This document shows positions 61,798-64,000 of a stretch of 64,000 nt of DNA, one piece after another. Origin of the DNA: Litorivita sp050633545 (GTDB taxonomy: Bacteria; Pseudomonadota; Alphaproteobacteria; Rhodobacterales; Rhodobacteraceae); NCBI GenBank assembly GCA_050633545.1, contig JBOEGS010000005.1, forward strand, positions 62,001 to 126,000, read 5' to 3'. Within the stretch, counting starts at the first letter, position 1; the number at the start of each line of letters is the position of its first letter. Made by a program: the position numbers and the translations under genes. The notes under the pieces were generated by a model. That model made no database searches, was not told where the DNA came from, and saw only the letters and a program-made list of their open reading frames with translations.

Positions 61798-63254
61798 ACC
61801 CCTGCCGGAATATTCATCGGATCGCGGGTGATGCTACGCGGAGAGTTCAATTTTTTCCAGTGCGACAAGGCCTTGGCCGCCGAAGAGAACGGCGGACGCG
61901 GCACGAAACGGCCGCGGCCCGGCTGGGGCTGGCTGTTTTGCCCCCATGCCCAGATGACCTCGCCGCGCGATAGGGTATAGCGGCTTTGGGCTTTGACCTC
62001 GAAACCCTCGAAGACGTTGTAATCAAGGATCGAATGGTGGTTCGAGGCGCTGATGGTTTTGGTGATCTTCGGATCCCACACCACGATATCGGCATCGGCG
62101 CCCTCAACAATCGCGCCCTTTTTGGGATAGATATTGAGAATTTTGGCGACGTTGGAGGAGGTCGCGGCGACAAACTCCGACGGCATCAAACGCCCCGTTT
62201 CCACCCCTTCGGTCCACAGCACTGCAAGCCGTTCTTCAAGCCCGTTGGAGCCATTGGGGATCTTGGTAAAATCGCCGATGCCCATGCGTTTTTGTTCGGT
62301 GCTGAAGGCGGCGTGATCGGTGGCGACCACCTGCAAAGACCCCGATTGCAGACCGGCCCAAAGGCTGGCTTGGTGGTCCTTGTTGCGAAACGGCGGCGAC
62401 ATCACGCGGCGCGCGGCGTGGTCCCAATCCTTGTTGAAATATTCGCTCTCGTCGAGGGTGAGAAATTGAATGAGCGGCTCGCCGTAAATCCGCATGCCCT
62501 TCTGGCGCGCGCGGCGGATGGCTTCATGGGCCTGCTCGCAGGACACATGCACGATATAAAGCGGCGTGCCTGCGGCATCGGCGATGGTAATGGCGCGGTT
62601 CGCGGCCTCGCCTTCGAACTCGGGCGGGCGCGAATAGGCATGGGCCTCTGGCCCTGTCATCCCTTCGGCGAGCAGTTTTTTCTGCATCAGATCAACAAGA
62701 TCGCCGTTCTCGGCATGGACCATCGGCAAGGCGCCCAATTCGCGGCACCGTTGGAAGGAGGCAAACATCTCGTCGTCCTCGACCATCAAGGCGCCCTTAT
62801 AGGCCATGAAGTGTTTGAACGAATTGACCCCCATATCGACGGCGTCTTTCATCTCGTCAAAGATGTTCTCGTTCCATCCGGTGATCGCCATGTGATAGCC
62901 GATATCGGCGCAAATCTGCGGCGCGCTTTTGCGGTGCCATTCGTTGATCGCGTTCTTGATCGATCCGTCTTCACCTGGCAGGCAAAAATCAATCAGCATC
63001 GTGGTGCCGCCCGCTGCTGCGGCCCAAGTGCCGGTCTCGAAGGTTTCGGCCGCCGTGGTGCCCATGAAGGGCATTTCGAGGTGTGTGTGCGGATCAATGC
63101 CGCCAGGGATGACATAGGCGCCCTCGGCGTCGATATATTCGTCGCCTTTGAGGTCTGCGCCGATCTGTTTGATGGTCTCGCCTTCGATCAGAACATCGGC
63201 TTTCCATTCACGGTCTGCGGTCACCACGGTGCCGCCTTTAATCACTTTGGTCAT
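61794..63254 (-). CDS. hydA: Dihydropyrimidinase
   Basis: HydA hydrolyses dihydrouracil or dihydrothymine (and hydantoins) to N-carbamoyl-beta-amino acids, the second step of reductive pyrimidine degradation. The 486 residues show the metal-dependent amidohydrolase site: H56 and H58 (DPHTHLEMP), carbamylated lysine K153 (FMAYKG), H180 (MVHAENGD), H236 (YIVHVSCE) and D313 (ATDHAAF). It follows the carbamoyl hydrolase gene by 245 bp on the same strand and precedes the membrane protein with a 4-bp overlap. Confidence 0.96.
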   Translation of the reverse strand: MTKVIKGGTVVTADREWKADVLIEGETIKQIGADLKGDEYIDAEGAYVIPGGIDPHTHLEMPFMGTTAAETFETGTWAAAAGGTTMLIDFCLPGEDGSIKNAINEWHRKSAPQICADIGYHMAITGWNENIFDEMKDAVDMGVNSFKHFMAYKGALMVEDDEMFASFQRCRELGALPMVHAENGDLVDLMQKKLLAEGMTGPEAHAYSRPPEFEGEAANRAITIADAAGTPLYIVHVSCEQAHEAIRRARQKGMRIYGEPLIQFLTLDESEYFNKDWDHAARRVMSPPFRNKDHQASLWAGLQSGSLQVVATDHAAFSTEQKRMGIGDFTKIPNGSNGLEERLAVLWTEGVETGRLMPSEFVAATSSNVAKILNIYPKKGAIVEGADADIVVWDPKITKTISASNHHSILDYNVFEGFEVKAQSRYTLSRGEVIWAWGQNSQPQPGRGRFVPRPPFSSAAKALSHWKKLNSPRSITRDPMNIPAGV

Positions 63255-63499
63255 GTGTTTTCCTTCCCGAACCGCATTCGATAAACTTGAATTGTCACAC
63301 TGAGCTTCCCCAATTTAAAAACAATATCACATATGTCCCGAGGTATCCGGCGCCCGCGCCAAGACCTCCGAAGGAGATCGAAAAGAGCGCCATATTTCCA
63401 AACGCTGAGGGCCGTGAGGCAAACAGGAGTTGGACCCAGAGCGCGACGACCGCAAAATGCTGCCAACGAGAAGCGCCCAAAAGGCCGGAGACTCCACTG

Positions 63500-64000
63500 T
63501 CATCGCTCCACAATCTGCGCCGTCTCCAGAACCGCATGCAGCAATACATCGGTGCCCGCTGCGGCCCAGTCTTTGGAAATTTCTTCGGCCTCGTTATGGC
63601 TTAGCCCGTCCACGCAGGGGCACATGATCATTGCCGTTGGGGCCACTTGGTTGATCCAGCACGCATCATGCCCCGCGCCGGAAATGATATCGCGGTGACT
63701 GTATCCCAATCGCTCCGCCGCCTCGCGCAGCGCGCTTACGCAGCCTTCGTCGAAGGTGACGGGATCAAAACCACCGGTTTTTTCAAATTCGACGCCAAGG
63801 CCCATCTCGTCGCAAATCGCTTGGGCGCCTTTGCGCAGGCGCGCCTCCATATCCTCGATCACCGCCAGATCGGGCGAGCGAAAATCGACCGTGAACACGA
63901 CCTTGCCGGGGATCACGTTGCGCGAATTGGGATAGACGTCGATATGCCCCGCCGCGCCCACCGCATCGGGGGCGTGGGACCATGCGATTTCATCCACCAA
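63500..64000 (-). CDS. Zn-dependent N-carbamoyl amino acid hydrolase (beta-ureidopropionase type), N-terminal part cut by window
   Basis: The last 166 residues of an M20-family hydantoinase/carbamoylase enzyme. They contain NSRNVIPGKVVFTVDFRSPD (dimerisation domain), SGAGHDACWIN with a metal ligand His, and MIMCPCVDGLSHNEAEE with the C-terminal ligand His. It would hydrolyse N-carbamoyl-beta-alanine to beta-alanine, CO2 and ammonia, the step after HydA. The start and N-terminal metal ligands lie beyond position 64000. With hydA it makes steps two and three of reductive pyrimidine catabolism; a dihydropyrimidine dehydrogenase gene may lie outside the window. Confidence 0.9.
   Translation of the reverse strand: MVDEIAWSHAPDAVGAAGHIDVYPNSRNVIPGKVVFTVDFRSPDLAVIEDMEARLRKGAQAICDEMGLGVEFEKTGGFDPVTFDEGCVSALREAAERLGYSHRDIISGAGHDACWINQVAPTAMIMCPCVDGLSHNEAEEISKDWAAAGTDVLLHAVLETAQIVER

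Overview
This 64 kb window comes from a GC-rich alphaproteobacterium, very probably a marine Rhodobacterales (Roseobacter-group) member. The evidence is gene content and order: ornithine-lipid genes olsB-olsA, a ChpT-type phosphotransferase, an L21 protein with a helix-hairpin-helix tail, a Usg-like protein, two proteins with VPLPA-CTERM tails, an Anbu-protease operon, and a chemotaxis cluster with CheD but no classical cheZ. Calls rest on reading the sequence and on remembered family motifs; no database search was run.

Regions 1-23 kb and 31-37 kb are mostly housekeeping. The first holds mfd (3' end off-window), hemB, a lipid-binding SYLF lipoprotein, gyrA, an M32 carboxypeptidase, ctaA, trmJ, a ThiE-like protein, olsB-olsA, chpT, proA, the coupled obgE-proB pair, rplU-rpmA and tRNA-Ser(CGA). 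The second holds a diguanylate cyclase, the coupled ppx-rlmE pair, and a three-gene one-carbon set (small 'virulence factor' family protein, MetF-like reductase, pterin/cobalamin methyltransferase).

Region 23-31 kb is accessory. It carries a VPLPA-CTERM surface protein, an arsenate-detoxification pair (arsJ plus its GAPDH partner), and a four-gene operon of ATP-grasp, alpha-E, transglutaminase-like and Anbu protease genes. That operon is widespread but its function is unsettled.

At 38.3-41.0 kb lies a decayed IS21-family element with perfect 30-bp terminal repeats. Its istA and istB are both broken, and istB carries two related 40-bp inserts.

Region 41-57 kb is a chemotaxis and signalling island. 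The plus strand has STAS, cheY, cheA, cheW, cheR, cheY2 and a small protein with a CheZ-like DxxxQ motif. The minus strand has mcp, cheB and cheD. Next come a LuxR-type response regulator and, divergently, a cysteine-free oxidoreductase-fold exported protein followed by a large hybrid histidine kinase. Between the two che arms is a lipoprotein gene whose lipobox cysteine codon is TGA.

Region 57-64 kb is a reductive pyrimidine-degradation and uptake cluster on the minus strand: an M20-type carbamoyl hydrolase (cut by the window end), dihydropyrimidinase, a small membrane protein, and an ABC ATPase, two permeases and a binding protein. A second VPLPA-CTERM gene on the plus strand separates the permeases from the binding protein.
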